From a virus: 64,000 bases of DNA. Within the stretch, counting starts at the first letter, position 1. Each line of letters begins with the position of its first letter. The translations under genes were made by a program, and so were the position numbers. The notes beneath the pieces are model-generated. The model saw only the letters and a list, made by a program, of their open reading frames with translations, was not told the DNA's origin and ran no database searches. The stretch spans positions 1 through 64,000 of the IMG/VR virus record IMGVR_UViG_3300029624_000178; one strand, written 5' to 3'. Positions 52,913-61,463 of this stretch are shown here, in pieces.

Positions 52913-54616
52913 TCATGCCGCCCTCCCAATGGCCGCCTCGGACGCGGTCTCGGCCGCTCCGAAGACGAGGGAGCGGATGGCATCGCGGTTGAAGCGGAAG
53001 GCCAGCAGCGCCGAGGCCTGGTAGCGGGTAAGCCCGAAATCCTGCCGATACTCCGGCGGCAGGAAAGCGAGCTGCCGATCGGTCGGCGGCTGGTTCAGCC
53101 AGCGGCGCGTCTTGTGCGCGCTTTCGTCGCTCTCATGCTCATTGAGCCAGTCATCAGCCGCCGCCAGGCAGACAGTGCGCTCGCCCACTGCCAGCAGACG
53201 CGGCCGCTGCTTCTGCAGCCCGCCGACGCCGTACCAGCGGCCATTCAGGAAGAAGACGCCGCCCCAGGCGTTGAAGCCGTTGGCGATGAGTGCGGCATCG
53301 TCGCCGAAGAGATCGCACCAGCGGAAACTCGACCGCTTCAGGAGATCGATCTCCGACATCACGAAGTCGCCGAGCGGCGTGATCTCGCCCGCATCCTCGC
53401 GCTCCCAGAGATGACCGCACAGCGGGCATTCGACGATGGCGAGCGGCACCACGGCGCCGCAATCGGGGCAATCCTTGGTCGGCGCCTCGCCGGAGGGCTC
53501 GCGTCCGCTCAGATCGACGTCCTGTTCCAGCGACCCGTGCAAAAGGGTCGAGGTGCCGAAATCGAGCACGACGCAGTCGGTCTTGACGACGCCCGGGTGC
53601 TCCTCGGGCGAGACCGTGCGCAGGCCCCGGCCGACCATCTGGATCATGGTCGACTTGTAGGAGCTCGGCCGCAGCAGCACGACGCAGCTCGTCGGCGGGT
53701 GATCCCACCCCTCGGTCAGGATGGCGACATTGACGACGACCCGCAGCTCTCCAGTGGCGTAGGCGTCGAGGGTCGCCTTGCGTTCCCTATCGGGCATGTC
53801 GCCATGGATCAGCCCCGCTCGGACGCCTGCCGCGTTGAAGGCGGCGGTCACGTTGCACGCGTGGTCGACGGTCGAGCAGAAGACCACTGTCTGGCGCTCG
53901 CCCGCCTTCTCTTGCCAGTGGCGGATGACCGCATCTGTGACCGGCGAGCGGTTCATGATCGCGTCGACCTCGGCCATGTCGAAGTCGTCGGCCGTGCGGC
54001 GCACCTTCGTGAGCTGGTCCTGGACGCCGACATCGACCACGAAGGTGCGCGGCGGCACGAGATGGCCGGAGGCGATGAGCTCCCCGATCCGGATCTGATC
54101 GGCGACGTTCGAGAACACCGGGCGCAGACCGCGCTTGTCGCCCCGGTTGGGCGTCGCCGTGACGCCGTAGATCCGGCACGCGGGATTGCGCTGCAGCGCG
54201 GTGTCGATGATGCGGCGATAGCTGTCGGCCGCCGCGTGGTGCGCCTCGTCGATCACCAGGAGGTCGAGCGCGGGCAGTTGGTCGAGATTGGCCGCCCGCG
54301 CCAGCGTCGGCACCATGGCGAAGGTGACCTGTCCCGCCCACGACTTCTCCTTCGCATCGACGACCGAGGTCGTGATACTCGGGTTCACCCGACCGAACTT
54401 GCTGCGGTTCTGGCTGGTCAGCTCGTCGCGGTGGGCGAGCACGGCAACCTTGGCGTTCGTGCTCTTCGGCGTCTCGCCGACCATGCGCCCGACGACGCCC
54501 GAGAGCATGATCGTCTTGCCCGCTCCGGTCGGAGCGACACCGAGAGTGTTTCCGTGGTCGCCGAGCGCTCGGACGCTGCGCTCGACGAACTGTTTCTGGC
54601 GGGGCCGCAACAGCAT
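52913..54616 (-). CDS. SF2 DEAH-box helicase
   Basis: The 567-residue protein carries APTGAGKT (28-35), DEAH (123-126), VTATPNRGD, VVFCSTVDHACNV, and QMVGRGLRTV, a full SF2 set like RadD/Ssl2-type helicases. Two CxxC pairs (CPDCGAVVP and CPLCGHLWE) form a zinc ribbon around residue 390. It is part of the prophage replication or recombination module. ATG 54616 is chosen (MLLRPRQKQF); upstream frame overlaps the previous gene. Confidence 0.92.
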   Translation of the reverse strand: MLLRPRQKQFVERSVRALGDHGNTLGVAPTGAGKTIMLSGVVGRMVGETPKSTNAKVAVLAHRDELTSQNRSKFGRVNPSITTSVVDAKEKSWAGQVTFAMVPTLARAANLDQLPALDLLVIDEAHHAAADSYRRIIDTALQRNPACRIYGVTATPNRGDKRGLRPVFSNVADQIRIGELIASGHLVPPRTFVVDVGVQDQLTKVRRTADDFDMAEVDAIMNRSPVTDAVIRHWQEKAGERQTVVFCSTVDHACNVTAAFNAAGVRAGLIHGDMPDRERKATLDAYATGELRVVVNVAILTEGWDHPPTSCVVLLRPSSYKSTMIQMVGRGLRTVSPEEHPGVVKTDCVVLDFGTSTLLHGSLEQDVDLSGREPSGEAPTKDCPDCGAVVPLAIVECPLCGHLWEREDAGEITPLGDFVMSEIDLLKRSSFRWCDLFGDDAALIANGFNAWGGVFFLNGRWYGVGGLQKQRPRLLAVGERTVCLAAADDWLNEHESDESAHKTRRWLNQPPTDRQLAFLPPEYRQDFGLTRYQASALLAFRFNRDAIRSLVFGAAETASEAAIGRAA

Positions 54617-54623
54617 GACGGCC

Positions 54624-55220
54624 TCACTGCGCCCAGGACGGCCGCGCACCCGGCGCCGGCGTGGAAGGCTGGGGCATCGAGGGCTGCGACGGCTGAGCCT
54701 GCGCTGACGGTGCCACGCCAGCCACGCCCATGATGGCAACGTATTCCTTGTGATCCGGCGTCACCGCCGCGCGGATCTCATTCTTCTCCTCGCCGTTGGC
54801 GTCCGTGCCGACATCGATCCGCGCCACGAATTCGATGCCGTCCAGATCGGCGAACCCGCCGATCCGGCGAGCCGCCTGTGCCTGGGCCGAATTGTCCTTG
54901 TCGGAAATCCCTCGGGCCGAGTTGAGCATGCCGCGAATGAAGCTGCGGCCCATGTTGGCCCAGTCCGGCCCCTTCGGGCTGTAGAGCCCGATCAGGGTGA
55001 AGATCTTCCGCCGGGCGTAGGGCCCTTCGAGCACCGTGAACTCGCCAGAGAGGTAGACCGAACCGGTCGTCCCGCGCGTGGCGTAGCCGCCGGTCCATCC
55101 CTGGTCCGGGTCGTCAAATCCGCCTGGGCGGATCGTCAGGCGCACCTTGGCGAGCGTTCCCTTCGGGATGAGGTTGGCGTTCTGCTTGGCGTCGTTGAAG
55201 TCGTTCCAGGATCCAGTCAT
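54624..55220 (-). CDS. Conserved phage protein, possible ssDNA-binding protein
   Basis: The 198-residue protein starts at ATG 55220 and has MTGSWNDFNDAKQNANLIP, then KVRLTIRPGGFDDP, FTVLEGPYARRKIF, and a Gln/Ser/Pro-rich disordered C-terminal tail ending in aromatic residues. A beta-barrel core with an acidic/low-complexity tail is an SSB-like layout. It lies between Sak4-like recombinase and helicase genes, supporting that role, but I cannot confirm an OB fold. Confidence 0.6.
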   Translation of the reverse strand: MTGSWNDFNDAKQNANLIPKGTLAKVRLTIRPGGFDDPDQGWTGGYATRGTTGSVYLSGEFTVLEGPYARRKIFTLIGLYSPKGPDWANMGRSFIRGMLNSARGISDKDNSAQAQAARRIGGFADLDGIEFVARIDVGTDANGEEKNEIRAAVTPDHKEYVAIMGVAGVAPSAQAQPSQPSMPQPSTPAPGARPSWAQ

Positions 55221-55237
55221 GGCTGGGGTCTCCTCGT

Positions 55238-56128
55238 TCAGGCGTTTTCGGAATGGGTGGGGGCGTCGGCAGCCGGGGCCGTCGCGGTCCGGGGCGGAGT
55301 GCGATAGTCGAGCCGCTCGGAGGCGGGCTTCACGGGTCCGCGGATCTTCTCCATCAGACGGCCGAGATGCGGCTCCTCGATCGGATCGAGGCGGCCGGAG
55401 CGGTCTTTCGCCGGAAAGTTCCACGGGTTGATCGTCTGGCAGACGAAGGCCCGGTACGGCGTGCCGGACTCGTCCTTGATCTCGGCCATCGTCAGGACTT
55501 CATCGACGATGCCGGGGAGCTCGAGGCCGGTCTTCGAGCCATCGATCTGTGGAAGGAAGATGCGCCGATTGAAGTCGTCGAGCTTCTCGTCGAGGATTCC
55601 GACGAACCAGACGTTCTTCGCCCGCGTGTGCTGCAGGTGCGTGAGCCACGCGATCATCTCGCGGCCGTGCAGGCCGTAGGCGCCGCGGACATCGGGCTTA
55701 CCGGTCTTCTCGGAGAACGCCTCGGGCTGCCCCTTGCACCACTGGAAGCAGAGCCGCCCAGCGACGGTGATCGAGTCGATGAAGATCGTGTCAAAGCGGT
55801 CGAGCGAAGCCGGATCGCCGAAGCGCTCTCGCACGGCGGCAAAGTGGGCCTCGCTGTAGACCTGGTCGTCCCGCAGCGCCGGATTGAGGCCACCGATGAA
55901 GACCGCGAAGTCTCGGCATTCGGCCCATGTGCGCGGCCGGACGCTGTCGCCGGACCAGCCCTCGATGGCGAGGTCGCCCGCCTCCAGATCGATGAAGAGC
56001 GTGGTGTCGGGATTGAGCGTCCAGAGAAGGCTGGTCTTGCCGATCCCGGACTTGCCGAAGATCGTTCCCTTGACGCCGCGTGGCTCGGCGAGACGCTGAT
56101 CGGCGGAGATGATCGGGAGGGCCATCAC
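55238..56128 (-). CDS. RecA-like ATPase of Sak4 type (single-strand annealing)
   Basis: The 296-residue protein has Walker A GKSGIGKT (25-32), Walker B FDTIFIDSITV, and a later segment VWFVGILDEKLDDFNRR. It matches the AAA_24/Sak4 recombinase group of phages, which catalyses annealing or strand exchange with help from an SSB. The possible SSB is its neighbour. The C terminus is Pro/Ala-rich. Confidence 0.85.
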   Translation of the reverse strand: MMALPIISADQRLAEPRGVKGTIFGKSGIGKTSLLWTLNPDTTLFIDLEAGDLAIEGWSGDSVRPRTWAECRDFAVFIGGLNPALRDDQVYSEAHFAAVRERFGDPASLDRFDTIFIDSITVAGRLCFQWCKGQPEAFSEKTGKPDVRGAYGLHGREMIAWLTHLQHTRAKNVWFVGILDEKLDDFNRRIFLPQIDGSKTGLELPGIVDEVLTMAEIKDESGTPYRAFVCQTINPWNFPAKDRSGRLDPIEEPHLGRLMEKIRGPVKPASERLDYRTPPRTATAPAADAPTHSENA

Positions 56129-56421
56129 TTCCCTCCCTTCGCCACGGTCAGAGCGTCGATCGCGATGTCCGCGCCGAGCGCGCCGGCCTTGCGGGCTTCG
56201 TCGTGAAGGGTGCGCACCGCGTCGATCTCGCGGTAGAGCGCCGACGCCCGCTCGTTCAGTCCGATGAGGGCGAATGCCAGGTCGTCGATCGACGCCGTCC
56301 CGACCGGCTTGACGGTCTCGTCGCGACGGTCGGCAATGGCCGGCACCCGGATGGTCTCGGGCAGCTTTTCCAGCCCGTAATGCTGCTCGCGGAGCACCGC
56401 GAGTTTCTTCGTGATGCTCAT
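56125..56421 (-). CDS. Small uncharacterised phage protein
   Basis: The 98-residue protein is helical, beginning MSITKKLAVLREQHYGLEKL and with a charged heptad-like stretch. It overlaps both neighbours by four bases and is thus coupled to the Sak4-like gene. No family recognised. Confidence 0.6.
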   Translation of the reverse strand: MSITKKLAVLREQHYGLEKLPETIRVPAIADRRDETVKPVGTASIDDLAFALIGLNERASALYREIDAVRTLHDEARKAGALGADIAIDALTVAKGGK

Positions 56422-56906
56422 GGCGTCACCTCGGTGTTCAGGGAAAGACGGAAGCTGGGCTTGCCGGTGCGGACGGTGCGCGCGTCATCGAAGGCAGAGC
56501 GGATGTGGCTCGGCCAGGCTGCGAACTTGCGCTCGGGCACCTTGATTGCGACGTCGACGTATTCGGCGGGGTCGTCGCCCTCGGCCCGGATGCGCTCGAC
56601 GAGCGCACCGAGCTTCTCCTGATCCCAGTCGACGCGCTTCGGCAGCTCGGCGATCACGGTGACCACGCCGTCGTCGAAGCGGACCGTACCGGTGTCCTTG
56701 CCGGCGGCCTGGCGTGCTGCGTGGGCGCGGTCGGCGTACTTGAGGGCGACGGCGCCAGCGAGCCAGTCACAGGCCGTCTTGGCGCGGCGCATGGCTTCGT
56801 CGGCCTCGTCCTGCAGGAGGGTGAGCTGTTCGGCCGGCAGAGCGGCGATGTCGCCGACAGCCATGAGCCGGAGCTCATCGAGGGAGATGCGGTTGGAGAT
56901 CGTCAT
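56418..56906 (-). CDS. Uncharacterised phage protein of the early operon
   Basis: The 162-residue protein from ATG 56906 has a helical N-terminal half (LTLLQDEADEAMRRAKTACD), then VRFDDGVVTVIAELPKRVDW, and a C-terminal AWPSHIRSAFDDARTVRTGK. It resembles early phage proteins found with Sak4-type genes; no activity can be assigned. Preceded by GTGAGGGGGCG-like ribosome site. Confidence 0.6.
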   Translation of the reverse strand: MTISNRISLDELRLMAVGDIAALPAEQLTLLQDEADEAMRRAKTACDWLAGAVALKYADRAHAARQAAGKDTGTVRFDDGVVTVIAELPKRVDWDQEKLGALVERIRAEGDDPAEYVDVAIKVPERKFAAWPSHIRSAFDDARTVRTGKPSFRLSLNTEVTP

Positions 56907-56916
56907 CACCGCCCCC

Positions 56917-57126
56917 TCACGCTGCAGGCTTGCTGGGGTGGTCGGCAGTGCTCGCGCGGATCTGCTCGCGCTCGTACTCCTCGACGTCTTCGAGGCGGTA
57001 CACGACCCGGCCCCCGATCTTGATGTAGCGGGGGCCTTCCCCCGACCACCGCCACCGCTCAAGGGTGCGGTGGCTGATGTTCCAGCGAGCGGCTAGCTCG
57101 ATCTGGTTCAAATGTCTGACCGTCAT
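56917..57126 (-). CDS. Helix-turn-helix protein (AlpA/excisionase-like)
   Basis: The 69-residue protein has a MerR-type winged HTH: LNQIELAARWNISHRTLERW then GPRYIKIGGRVVYRLEDVEEYE. It is the first gene of the minus-strand early operon, and may regulate it or act as excisionase. ATG 57126 is chosen. Confidence 0.85.
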   Translation of the reverse strand: MTVRHLNQIELAARWNISHRTLERWRWSGEGPRYIKIGGRVVYRLEDVEEYEREQIRASTADHPSKPAA

Positions 57127-57222
57127 CTGTGTCTCCTTCGGTCTTGGTCGAAAACCTGCGGAGAGGATGGCGGTGCAGTGGGGAGGGCCTCGGGAGGCAG
57201 AAGGGAGGGGATAAAGGAGGAA

Positions 57223-57251
57223 TTGATTTTGTCAGAAAAAACGACTATATT
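57223..57251 (+). promoter_or_regulatory. Promoter of the abiE operon
   Basis: TTGATT (57223-57228), 17-bp spacer, TATATT (57246-57251), 21 bases upstream of the abiEi start at 57272. Both hexamers are close to consensus for the housekeeping sigma factor. Confidence 0.7.
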
Positions 57252-57258
57252 TCTGACA
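57230..57258. promoter_or_regulatory. Inverted repeat operator overlapping the abiE promoter
   Basis: TGTCAGAAA (57230-57238) and TTTCTGACA (57250-57258) are perfect 9-bp arms separated by 11 bp; they overlap the spacer and -10. AbiEi antitoxins bind inverted repeats here and repress. Confidence 0.7.
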
Positions 57259-57271
57259 CACAGAGAAGCAT

Positions 57272-57904
57272 ATGGCGGCTCAAATGACTGGTATTGCTGA
57301 TAAAATCATGAAACACGTTCGCGCTAAGGGTCGAGGAAAATGGGTATGCACACCCAAGGATTTCCTCGACCTCGGCAGCCGTGCAGCCGTTGACCAGGCG
57401 CTGTCCCGCCTGGCGAAGAGCGGCGATCTGCGCCGTGTCGGGCGCGGCCTCTACGATCTTCCGCGCATGAGCGGTGTCCTGCACCGCCCGGCGCCGGTCG
57501 ATATGGATTCGGCGGTGGCGGCACTGGCGCGCCGTGACAGCGTTCGCATCATGCCCGACGGCATCGCTGCGGCGAACCAGCTTGGTTTGACCAATGCCGT
57601 GCCCGCGAAGGCCAGCTATGTGACCGACGGGGCGACGCGGAACGTCAAGATCGGCAATCGGACCGTGCGCCTTCGCCATGCCGGTCCGAGCGTGATGGCA
57701 TGGGCGGGGAAATCCTCTGCACCCGTGGCGCAGGCCCTGCGCTGGCTCGGACCGCAAGCGTCCTCGGATACGAGGGTTGCGGCGACACTGAAGAATAAGC
57801 TGCCGGACGCGGTGAAGAAGGACCTTGTCCGGAATAGCGCTGGCCTGCCGAGCTGGGCGGCTCCCGTCGTGCGCAGTCTTGCCGATTCTCAGATCACGGC
57901 ATGA
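57272..57904 (+). CDS. abiEi: AbiEi-family antitoxin (DUF6088)
   Basis: The 210-residue protein has an N-terminal winged HTH (VDQALSRLAKSGDLRRVGRGLYDLPR) and a C-terminal domain (NVKIGNRTVRLRHAG). This is the AbiEi/DUF6088 type: the HTH represses the operon, the C-terminal domain counters the toxin. ATG 57272 follows AGAGAAG. The stop overlaps the toxin ATG by four bases. The system gives abortive infection in other hosts (type IV toxin-antitoxin). Confidence 0.9.
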   Translation: MAAQMTGIADKIMKHVRAKGRGKWVCTPKDFLDLGSRAAVDQALSRLAKSGDLRRVGRGLYDLPRMSGVLHRPAPVDMDSAVAALARRDSVRIMPDGIAAANQLGLTNAVPAKASYVTDGATRNVKIGNRTVRLRHAGPSVMAWAGKSSAPVAQALRWLGPQASSDTRVAATLKNKLPDAVKKDLVRNSAGLPSWAAPVVRSLADSQITA

Positions 57905-58941
57905 CGAGCGAGAGCTTCGAGCGCTTTCTTGCGCTACGCGATCAGGATCGGAAGGATGTATTCGAGGCGACGGCCGACCGCTTCGACACGCTGCCGAGCT
58001 ATGTCGAGAAGGACTTCTGGGTCTGCCTCGTCCTCGATGCCCTTTACAACCGTTTGCCGGAGGGCCATCCGCGCCTCCTGTTCAAGGGCGGCACGGCGCT
58101 TTCCAAGGCGTTCGGGTTGATTCGACGCTTCTCCGAAGACATCGACCTCGTGGTCTATCGAGAGGGGCTTGGTTTCGGCGCCGATCGCGACCCCACCAGC
58201 CCCGAAGGCCTCTCGAACAAGCAACGCAAGGCGCTCTTCGACGAATTGAGCGCCGCATGCGGAGCCTACATCGGCGGCGACCTCGCCAAGGCCTTGGGGC
58301 CGCTGCTGGACGAACGGTGTCGGATCCTCCCGGACAAGGAAAGCGGCGACCAGCAAACGCTGCTGATCGAGTATCCCACCCTCTACCCGAGCGCCGACAT
58401 CGCCTATGTTCTGCCGCGCGTGAAACTCGAAGCCGGGGCGCGTTCCGCGCTGGATCCCAACACGACGGGCAGCGTTCGCCCGTACATCTCCGAGGAGCTG
58501 GGCGACGATTGGCCATTCGATGTCGGCAACCTTCACGTCATCGAACCTTCACGCACCTACCTCGAAAAGCTCCTGATCCTGCACGGCGCACACTGCGGCT
58601 ATCGGGACGCGGAACGGCTGCCGGCGGATGCAGACCGGATCTCCCGGCACTACTACGACGTCGCGATGATCACAGCGACCGAGGTTGGTGCATCCGCCCT
58701 CGCCGACGAGGCGCTTCTCACTGCGGTGCGCGAACACAACCTGATCGCCTTCAGGCAGGCGTGGAAGAAGTTCGACGAAGCGGTACCGGGTTCGGTCCGC
58801 GTCGTCCCGCAGGACGCCCTGCGCGCCGCGATCGAGAAGGACTACGAGGCCATGCAGGGCATGATGCTCGGCGAGGCCCCGGAATTCGATTGGGTGATGA
58901 GGCAACTCCAGATCGCCGAGGACACGATCAATCGGCGTTAG
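57901..58941 (+). CDS. abiEii: AbiEii nucleotidyltransferase toxin
   Basis: The 346-residue protein has the GGTALSK (63-69) and SEDIDL (78-83) motifs of the DNA polymerase beta-like nucleotidyltransferase superfamily. AbiEii toxins modify tRNA or related targets by nucleotide transfer. It is longer than minimal members, with a C-terminal helical domain. ATG 57901 overlaps the antitoxin stop. It faces the following minus-strand operon tail to tail, overlapping by 14 bases. Confidence 0.92.
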   Translation: MTSESFERFLALRDQDRKDVFEATADRFDTLPSYVEKDFWVCLVLDALYNRLPEGHPRLLFKGGTALSKAFGLIRRFSEDIDLVVYREGLGFGADRDPTSPEGLSNKQRKALFDELSAACGAYIGGDLAKALGPLLDERCRILPDKESGDQQTLLIEYPTLYPSADIAYVLPRVKLEAGARSALDPNTTGSVRPYISEELGDDWPFDVGNLHVIEPSRTYLEKLLILHGAHCGYRDAERLPADADRISRHYYDVAMITATEVGASALADEALLTAVREHNLIAFRQAWKKFDEAVPGSVRVVPQDALRAAIEKDYEAMQGMMLGEAPEFDWVMRQLQIAEDTINRR

Positions 58942-59914
58942 CGCGCTGCTCCTCCAGCAGTTCCTCGACCCGCAGCCGGCAAACCCCGCCTTTCGCTTCG
59001 ATCAGCGCCTTCCAGTCCTTGTGCCCCTTGAAAATGTCGCGCAGTCGGCTGGTGGTCTCGAACTCGAGATCGGCGAACATGGCCGCCGAGCTGACGCTCG
59101 GCTCGCCCCTCTCCCAAGCGTTGAAGAGATACTCCACGATCTGCCGGTGCTTGTCTCCGTTGAACCTGAACTCCCTGTCGCCGACCCAGACGTGACGAAA
59201 TCCGGAAGCATGGCGCACCGGATCGCCCCCGCTCGACACGGCGCCGGTGGTCAGCTGCGCGGCGAGGTATGACGGCTCGAACACGAGCCCGATATCGTGA
59301 TCATCGACATTCCGGATTTCGATGATGTCGTGGCGGCTGAGCTCCTCGCGCCGCAACTGCGCCGTGGCCGACGTGGTGATGACCACCCGGAAGTCCGACG
59401 GCGGCCGCCCCGCCAAATAGGCCACGACTTGCCTCCAGACTTCGGCGTCTCCGAGCCGACGCGCGAACCAGATCGGCACCCGGCCGTTGCGCCCGGGCAA
59501 CCGGGCATCGCCGATTTCCCACAGCACACCGCTGATCCGTTCCTTAGGGCGAGCCGTGCCCGGCAGATCGAGGCGATTCTCGAGGCGCCCGATTACGACC
59601 TCCATGTCGACATGGAACTGCTGGAGCCGTTCGGCCGGCACGGCGACCCACCCGGCGGCCGGGCTGAAGTAGCCATAGCCTCCGTGCTCCGGAGACCAAG
59701 TCAGGCTCACGGGCTCGTCGTCATGGTCGACGGCTGACACCGCGACCGGATCATGTGTATCCGCCTTCAGCACGCCGGCCTCGATCAAGCTCTGTCCCGC
59801 CCGTCGGTGATAGTCGAAGAGGACGGCGGCCGAAATCCGACAACCTGACGCCTCCACAACGTCGCGGCAGAGCGCGGCGGCCTGCTCGTCAATCCGTTTG
59901 AGCGATCGCGTCAT
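58928..59914 (-). CDS. Uncharacterised protein, last gene of a minus-strand operon
   Basis: The 328-residue protein has an alpha/beta pattern with aromatic-rich segments (SPEHGGYGYFSPAAGWVAVP), then FRVVITTSATAQLRREELSR, and a helical C terminus that may form an HTH (KHRQIVEYLFNAWERGEPSV). I cannot name a family. It overlaps the upstream gene by 26 bases and is thus translationally coupled. Confidence 0.65.
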   Translation of the reverse strand: MTRSLKRIDEQAAALCRDVVEASGCRISAAVLFDYHRRAGQSLIEAGVLKADTHDPVAVSAVDHDDEPVSLTWSPEHGGYGYFSPAAGWVAVPAERLQQFHVDMEVVIGRLENRLDLPGTARPKERISGVLWEIGDARLPGRNGRVPIWFARRLGDAEVWRQVVAYLAGRPPSDFRVVITTSATAQLRREELSRHDIIEIRNVDDHDIGLVFEPSYLAAQLTTGAVSSGGDPVRHASGFRHVWVGDREFRFNGDKHRQIVEYLFNAWERGEPSVSSAAMFADLEFETTSRLRDIFKGHKDWKALIEAKGGVCRLRVEELLEEQRANAD

Positions 59915-61076
59915 CAGCCAGGATGCCCCAGCGTCGCAGATACTTCTCGCCGATCAGCTGCTCCTCCTCGGTCTGGTCCTTGAGATTGCAGCCATGGGGC
60001 ATGGTGATCGTCAACAGCAGCGTCCGGCCCCGACGGGCTCCTGGTTTCGGATGAAACTTGATCGAGAGCTTGGCCTGCGTCGCCACCCAGCCGCCGGCGA
60101 GCGGATTGCCGGGACCAAGGCGATCCTGCGCCATGCTCCAGATCGTCCGGTCCGCCTTGCTGAGACATTCCAGCGTCACGCGTTCGCCGACGGCATCGAT
60201 CGGCATAAGACGCAGCTGCCGCACTTCGACCCGCTCGATGCCATCCTCGGCGTCGGTCGGAAACGGATGCGGATTGAGCAGGACGGCGAGATCATACCGG
60301 CGGAGCGGCACCTTCTCGTCGTGAAACTCGACCCCGAGCAGGTCCCGGGCAAGGAACTGCGCCAGTTCGGCCCGGCTCTCCCGGTCATTCGCGACCACCT
60401 CGATGACGCCGGTCGCCGGCTCATAGGTCATCGCAGCCTCGAAGACCGGGCGGTACGCCCGCCGCACCAGGCTGCCGCCGTCGTCGAAGGCGAACTGGTC
60501 GTCCGGCAGGCCTTCACGATAGACGGTGATCTGGACCAGCTCGCAGTTTTCTCCGTCGAAAGTCGGCCGCACCCGTTCGAAGATATCGACATGGACGTTA
60601 TTGGAGGCGAACCGCTCTCGCAGCGAGGCCTTGAAGGCGTCGAGCGCCGTCTCGTCACGGCGGACTACACATTCGAGCTCGCAGAGAAAGCCGTCCCAGC
60701 TACGTCCCCGCCGCCGCTCGTCGGTGTACCGAACCTCCTCCGCGTGGCGGAACAGCACCGGCTCATTGAGAAACATCCAAAGCGCCCGGGCGTGGCCATT
60801 GGCCAGATCGTCGAGACGGGAGCGGTCGTCGATGACGCTGTAGAGCGCCGTCTGGCCCGCATCGTCCGCGAGGCTCCCCACACGGTCCGCATCATTGAGC
60901 ACGCGGGCACGCGCTTCCTCATCCATCTCATCGACTGCCTGCAGCAGCGGCTTGACGATCTCCTGCTCGGGCGCTTCCCAATTCACGGGCGTCGGCAGTT
61001 CGATCCCGGTGGCGTCGAAGTAGGCCTGCAGCGACGAGGCAGGCGTATTGCGGATGAAACTCGTCACTGAGGCCAT
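59889..61076 (-). CDS. Uncharacterised protein, second gene of the same operon
   Basis: The 395-residue protein starts at ATG 61076 after GAGGAGAGA. It has an N-terminal helical part (SFIRNTPASSLQAYFDATG), a middle with ELVQITVYREGLPDDQFAFDD and a basic end with FHPKPGARRGRTLLLTITMP. No known motif is clear. Located directly downstream of the DUF2188 gene and upstream of the 328-residue protein; co-regulation by the divergent XRE repressor is likely. Confidence 0.65.
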   Translation of the reverse strand: MASVTSFIRNTPASSLQAYFDATGIELPTPVNWEAPEQEIVKPLLQAVDEMDEEARARVLNDADRVGSLADDAGQTALYSVIDDRSRLDDLANGHARALWMFLNEPVLFRHAEEVRYTDERRRGRSWDGFLCELECVVRRDETALDAFKASLRERFASNNVHVDIFERVRPTFDGENCELVQITVYREGLPDDQFAFDDGGSLVRRAYRPVFEAAMTYEPATGVIEVVANDRESRAELAQFLARDLLGVEFHDEKVPLRRYDLAVLLNPHPFPTDAEDGIERVEVRQLRLMPIDAVGERVTLECLSKADRTIWSMAQDRLGPGNPLAGGWVATQAKLSIKFHPKPGARRGRTLLLTITMPHGCNLKDQTEEEQLIGEKYLRRWGILADDAIAQTD

Positions 61077-61087
61077 GGTCTCTCTCC

Positions 61088-61327
61088 TCAGCCCTTGATG
61101 TTGCGGGGGTCGTTCCCGTGCGAATCGGACTGGCTGATCCGACCATCCTGGTTGTGGATCTTGAACTCCGTGCCCGCGTTGCGGCTGATCTCCCGTCCCC
61201 GATCGACGGCCTCCCGCTTGGTGTCGAAGTGACCGCTGCTGCGATCGGCACCGCCGCGGCGGACGTCCCAACCACCGTCGGGATTGGGAACGACATGATG
61301 GGTACCAGACCCTTTACGCTGTGCCAT
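61088..61327 (-). CDS. DUF2188 family small protein
   Basis: The 79-residue protein matches DUF2188: HHVVPNPDGGWDVRRGGADR then SGHFDTKREAVDRGREIS and EFKIHNQDGRISQSDS. Function unknown; often on mobile elements. It is the first gene of the minus-strand operon and starts 35 bp from the operator at 61362-61377. Confidence 0.88.
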   Translation of the reverse strand: MAQRKGSGTHHVVPNPDGGWDVRRGGADRSSGHFDTKREAVDRGREISRNAGTEFKIHNQDGRISQSDSHGNDPRNIKG

Positions 61328-61361
61328 ATCGGCCTCCTATATCGTGTTTGCGCTAAGCAAG

Positions 61362-61377
61362 GTTCGTTATCACGAAC
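61362..61377. promoter_or_regulatory. Operator 1 of the divergent XRE region
   Basis: GTTCGTTATCACGAAC has perfect 6-bp arms (GTTCGT / ACGAAC) and a 4-bp spacer. It lies between the two divergent start sites, closer to the DUF2188 gene. Confidence 0.75.
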
Positions 61378-61395
61378 TTCTGCGCAAGATAGGGA

Positions 61396-61425
61396 TTGCG
61401 TATATGGCGTGTCAAGGACTAGATG
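61396..61425 (+). promoter_or_regulatory. Possible promoter of the XRE gene
   Basis: TTGCGT (61396-61401) and TAGATG (61420-61425) with an 18-bp spacer; operator 2 directly follows. Modest match to consensus. Confidence 0.4.
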
Positions 61426-61441
61426 TATCGTAAGAACGAAC
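61426..61441. promoter_or_regulatory. Operator 2 of the divergent XRE region
   Basis: TATCGTAAGAACGAAC has the same form (6-4-6) and shares the right arm ACGAAC; the left arm TATCGT differs at two positions. Its centre lies 64 bp from that of operator 1. Confidence 0.65.
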
Positions 61442-61463
61442 TTTGATGCTTGGAGGAAATCCG

